Positions 14,261 through 16,704 of a stretch of DNA of 16,704 nt are shown here, in pieces. Within the stretch, counting starts at the first letter, position 1. Each line of letters begins with the position of its first letter. Position numbers and translations under genes: made by a program. This DNA comes from Bacillota bacterium (GTDB lineage Bacteria; Bacillota; Sulfobacillia; JAJZYS01; JAJYTV01), in NCBI GenBank assembly GCA_021806845.1, contig JAKAPV010000032.1, forward strand, positions 1 through 16,704, given 5' to 3'. The notes under the pieces are model-generated. The model ran no database searches and was not told the origin of the DNA. It was given only the letters and a program-made list of their open reading frames with translations.

Positions 14261-16207
14261 ATGGCGCTTCCTATGGCCGATCAAGGCTCTGGGCGGCTGC
14301 TCCATCCGCTTGTCCGCGAGGGCGGCAAGCTGCGGCGCGCCTCTTGGGATGAGGCCTTGTCCGCCGCTGCGGAGGCGATGACCCGGATCCGGGACAAGTA
14401 CGGTCCGGATGCGATCGGGGCATTCAGCTGCTCCAAGGCCACGAACGAGCTCAACTACCTCGCCCAGAAGTTCATGCGGACGGCGATCGGCACCAACAAC
14501 ATCGACAGCTGCAACCGCACCTGACACGCCCCGAGCGTCGCAGGTCTTGCGACGGCATTTGGCTCCGGCGGGGCGACCACGTCCTACAAGGACATGGAAG
14601 AGACGGATCTGATCATCCTCTGGGGCTCGAACGCCCGAGAGGCGCACCCGATCATGTTCCAGCACATGATGCGCGCCGTGCGGCGGCGCGGAGCGAAGCT
14701 CCTGATCGTCGACCCGCGGCGGATCTCGGGCATCGAGTTCGCCAGCTTGCACCTGCCGGTGCGGGTCGGCGGCGACGTCGCGCTCGCGAACGCCGTCGGG
14801 CATGTCATCCTCGAAGAGGGACTGCAGAACGACGAGTTCATCTCCCGCGCCACCGAAGGCATCGAGGCGTACCGCGAGGCGGTGCGCGACTACCGCCCGG
14901 AGGATGTCGAGGAGTGGACAGGCGTTAAGGCGGAGGACGTGCGGCGCCTCGCGCGCATGTACGCGACCGCCGACCGGGCGGTGCTCTGCTGGACGCTCGG
15001 CATCACCGAGCACCACAACGCCGTGAAGAACGTCCATTCTCTCATCAACCTCGGCCTGCTGACCGGACACGTCGGCAAGTTCGGCTCAGGACTCGCCCCC
15101 CTGCGTGGACAGAACAACGTGCAGGGCGGCGGTGACATGGGCGCCCTGCCGAACCGGCTGCCCGGATTCCAGGACCTCACGAAGCCCGAGGCGCGCGAGC
15201 GCGCCGCGAAGGTGTGGGGCGCACCGGTTCCGGAGAAGGTCGGCAAGCACCAGTCGGCGATGTTCGAGGCGATGGCCAAGGGCGAGATGCGGGCCCTCTA
15301 CATCATCGGGGAGAACCCGCTCCAGTCCGAGGCGAACCAGAAGCACGTGCGCGGGCTCCTGGAGAACCTCGACTTCATCCTCATGCAGGACATCTTCCTC
15401 AACCAGACCGGCGAACTCGCCGACGTCGTCCTGCCGGCGACGGCCAGCTGGGCCGAGGCGGAAGGCACCGTCACGAACTCCGAGCGCCGCGTGCAGCGCG
15501 TGCGCAAGGCGGTCGAGCCGCCGGGCGAGGCGAGAGACGACCTCTGGATCGTCGAGGAACTCGCGCTGCGCATGCGGGCCCCGGGCAACTGGGCGCACCG
15601 CACGGCCGAGGAGAGTTGGGATGAGCTGCGCAAGGTCTCGCCGCTGCATGGCGGCATGGCCTACCGCCGGCTCGAGGAGCTCGGCGGCCTGCAGTGGCCA
15701 TGCCCGACGGAGGACCACCCCGGCACGCTCTTCTTGCATGGGCGCCTCTGGGAGAACCCGATCAGCGGTGCGCGCGCGCCGTTCGTCACGGCGCAGCACG
15801 AGCCGACGGCGGAGGAGACCGACGCCCAGTACCCCTTCATGCTGACGACGGGACGACGCCTCGAGGACTTCAACACCGGCGTGCAGACCAAGCACTACGC
15901 CGCTCCGCGCGGCCATTACGAGCGGCTCGACATGTGCCGCGAGGACATCGCGCGGCTCGGGGTGGCGCACGGCGACCTCGTGGAGGTGTCGTCGCGGCGC
16001 GGCCGGGTCGTCGTGCCGGTCTCCCAGAGCGACCAGGTGCACCCGGGCCTCGTGTTCCTGAGCCTCAACCACCCCGATCAAGTCGCGACGAACCTCCTGA
16101 CCCTCGATGCGATCGACCCCCAGTCGGGGACGGCCGAGTTCAAGGCGACCGCCGTGCGCATCGAGCGCCTGAAGGCTGCCGTGGCCGTGGAAGAAGGGAT
16201 CCGTTGA
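14261..16207 (+). CDS. fdhA: Formate dehydrogenase catalytic subunit, selenocysteine-containing (TGA at 14522-14524)
   Basis: This molybdopterin enzyme oxidises formate to CO2. The frame is interrupted only by TGA at 14522-14524 and continues in the same frame to 16207, giving 648 residues with selenocysteine at position 88. The context NIDSCNRT-U-HAPSVAGLATAFGSG is the conserved active site; Sec88 and His89 match Sec140 and His141 of E. coli FdhF. Arg282 in PLRGQNNVQGGGDMG matches Arg333 (spacing 194 against 193). Next come GENPLQSEANQKHV, ADVVLPATASWAEAEGT and NSERRVQRV, then the C-terminal cofactor domain (FMLTTGRRLEDFNTG, SLNHPDQVATNLLT). The usual N-terminal [4Fe-4S] domain (CxxCxxxC) is missing, and no other frame upstream encodes it. 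The ATG follows AGGGGAGGGG at a normal distance. NuoE- and NuoF-like genes follow, suggesting a cytoplasmic NAD+-linked enzyme. Confidence 0.93.
14522..14554 (+). promoter_or_regulatory. Selenocysteine codon and bacterial SECIS hairpin
   Basis: The TGA (14522-14524) is followed 11 nt later by a perfect 7-bp stem: CGTCGCA (14536-14542) with TGCGACG (14548-14554), loop GGTCT. In E. coli fdhF the SelB-binding loop also reads GCA GGU CU, in the same codon register (7th to 9th codon counting UGA as the first). The E. coli hairpin has a bulged U below the loop; here the stem is fully paired. SelB would bind this hairpin and bring selenocysteyl-tRNA to the UGA. Confidence 0.85.
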
Positions 16208-16671
16208 TGGACGAGGACTCCATCCGGGCCAGGGTCCGCGAGGTCATCGCGGCCCGGCCCGAGAAGGGCCGCACGCAGCTCCTGGAGGTCCTGCACGAGG
16301 TACAGGCCGCCTTCCAGAGCGTCCCGCGCGCGGCTGCCGAGGAGATCGAACGCGAGATGGGGGTTCCGGTGACCGACACCTACGGCGTCGTCACCTTCTA
16401 CGACCTCCTGACCGAGAAGCCGACAGGACGCACAGTCCTGCGCATCTGCGAGGACGTGACATGCCACCTGCACGGTGCGGAGGCGCTGGCCGCGGCCGCG
16501 CAGCAGGCGATCGGGCCGGAGGGGCAGCCCACGGCCGACGGCGCGCTGAGCTGGACCCGCTGCGCCTGCCTTGGCCTGTGCGACAAGGCGCCGGCGGCGC
16601 ACCTCGGCGAGGAGCCGCTCGCTCCGTGCACCACAGCCGCCGTTGCAAAGGCAGGTGGGAGCCATGTCTGA
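16207..16671 (+). CDS. NuoE-like [2Fe-2S] subunit of NAD+-linked formate dehydrogenase
   Basis: This 154-residue thioredoxin-fold ferredoxin passes electrons between the FMN/NAD-binding subunit and the rest of the complex. The cluster ligands are visible: CEDVTC (Cys81, Cys86) and CLGLC (Cys121, Cys125), the C-x4-C ... C-x3-C pattern of NuoE/HoxE/HndA proteins. YGVVTFYDLL at about 59-68 is the family's conserved helix region, and TCHLHGAEAL matches the usual SCHLRGA. An additional cysteine (119) precedes the second pair. The length agrees with the family (about 150-180). The ATG is nested in the stop of the formate dehydrogenase gene (TGATG), so the two are co-translated. This context favours a formate dehydrogenase subunit over a complex I one. 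Confidence 0.93.
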   Translation: MDEDSIRARVREVIAARPEKGRTQLLEVLHEVQAAFQSVPRAAAEEIEREMGVPVTDTYGVVTFYDLLTEKPTGRTVLRICEDVTCHLHGAEALAAAAQQAIGPEGQPTADGALSWTRCACLGLCDKAPAAHLGEEPLAPCTTAAVAKAGGSHV

Positions 16672-16704
16672 GCAGGTGCTCTTGCGCCGGCGCGGCAAAG
16701 ATCG
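16664..16704 (+). CDS. Start of next gene, probably NuoF-like NADH/FMN-binding subunit (truncated by window)
   Basis: An ATG at 16664 overlaps the NuoE-like stop by 8 nt and opens a frame reading MSEQVLLRRRGKD before the window ends; GGTGGGAG precedes it closely. In operons of this kind the [2Fe-2S] subunit is normally followed by the NuoF-like flavoprotein, but the 13 visible residues cannot prove it. The identity is therefore inferred from gene order. Confidence 0.6.
   Translation, partial: MSEQVLLRRRGKD

Noticed and set aside
14522..14524. TGA read as a nonsense mutation making the formate dehydrogenase a pseudogene or two genes
   Set aside because: The codon stands at the catalytic Sec position, the frame is intact on both sides, and a SECIS-like hairpin with the conserved GGTCT loop follows at the right distance.

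Overview
GC-rich bacterial DNA (roughly two thirds G+C by eye) with dense operons, 1-nt gene overlaps and strong Shine-Dalgarno sites. I cannot name the organism. The E. coli-type homodimeric pyruvate dehydrogenase E1 (AceE), the lipoprotein substrate-binding protein and a selenocysteine formate dehydrogenase point to a GC-rich free-living bacterium, but no marker here settles the phylum. No tRNA, rRNA, insertion sequence or CRISPR array is visible.

Layout. (1) 3-2718, plus strand: the end of an ABC ATPase and its NodJ/DrrB-type permease, a TIGR01777-family sugar-epimerase-like SDR protein, and a small four-helix membrane protein. (2) 2719-3452: a long stretch without a convincing gene, holding three hairpins. 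(3) 3453-7280, plus strand: a peptide/nickel-type ABC importer (lipoprotein SBP, DppC-like and DppB-like permeases) with no ATPase genes beside it. Three tandem hairpins separate the SBP gene from the permeases. (4) 7281-7404: a 20-bp perfect hairpin with a UACG loop, plus a second hairpin for the opposing operon. (5) 7417-12834, minus strand: aceE, E2 and lpd, a full pyruvate dehydrogenase complex operon. (6) 13008-14117, plus strand: a thioredoxin-reductase-like flavoprotein with a CIRC redox pair. (7) 14261 to the window end, plus strand: a formate dehydrogenase operon of catalytic subunit, NuoE-like [2Fe-2S] subunit, and the first codons of the next gene, probably NuoF-like.

The most notable locus is the formate dehydrogenase. 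Its catalytic gene is interrupted by an in-frame TGA at 14522-14524, exactly where selenocysteine sits in E. coli FdhF. A near-perfect SECIS-like hairpin follows at 14536-14554, so I read this as one selenoprotein gene (14261-16207) and not as two ORFs or a pseudogene. The protein also appears to lack the usual N-terminal [4Fe-4S] domain. With the NuoE/NuoF-like genes behind it, it is probably a cytoplasmic NAD+-linked formate dehydrogenase. Together with pyruvate dehydrogenase, the window carries two routes that deliver NADH from central carbon compounds.
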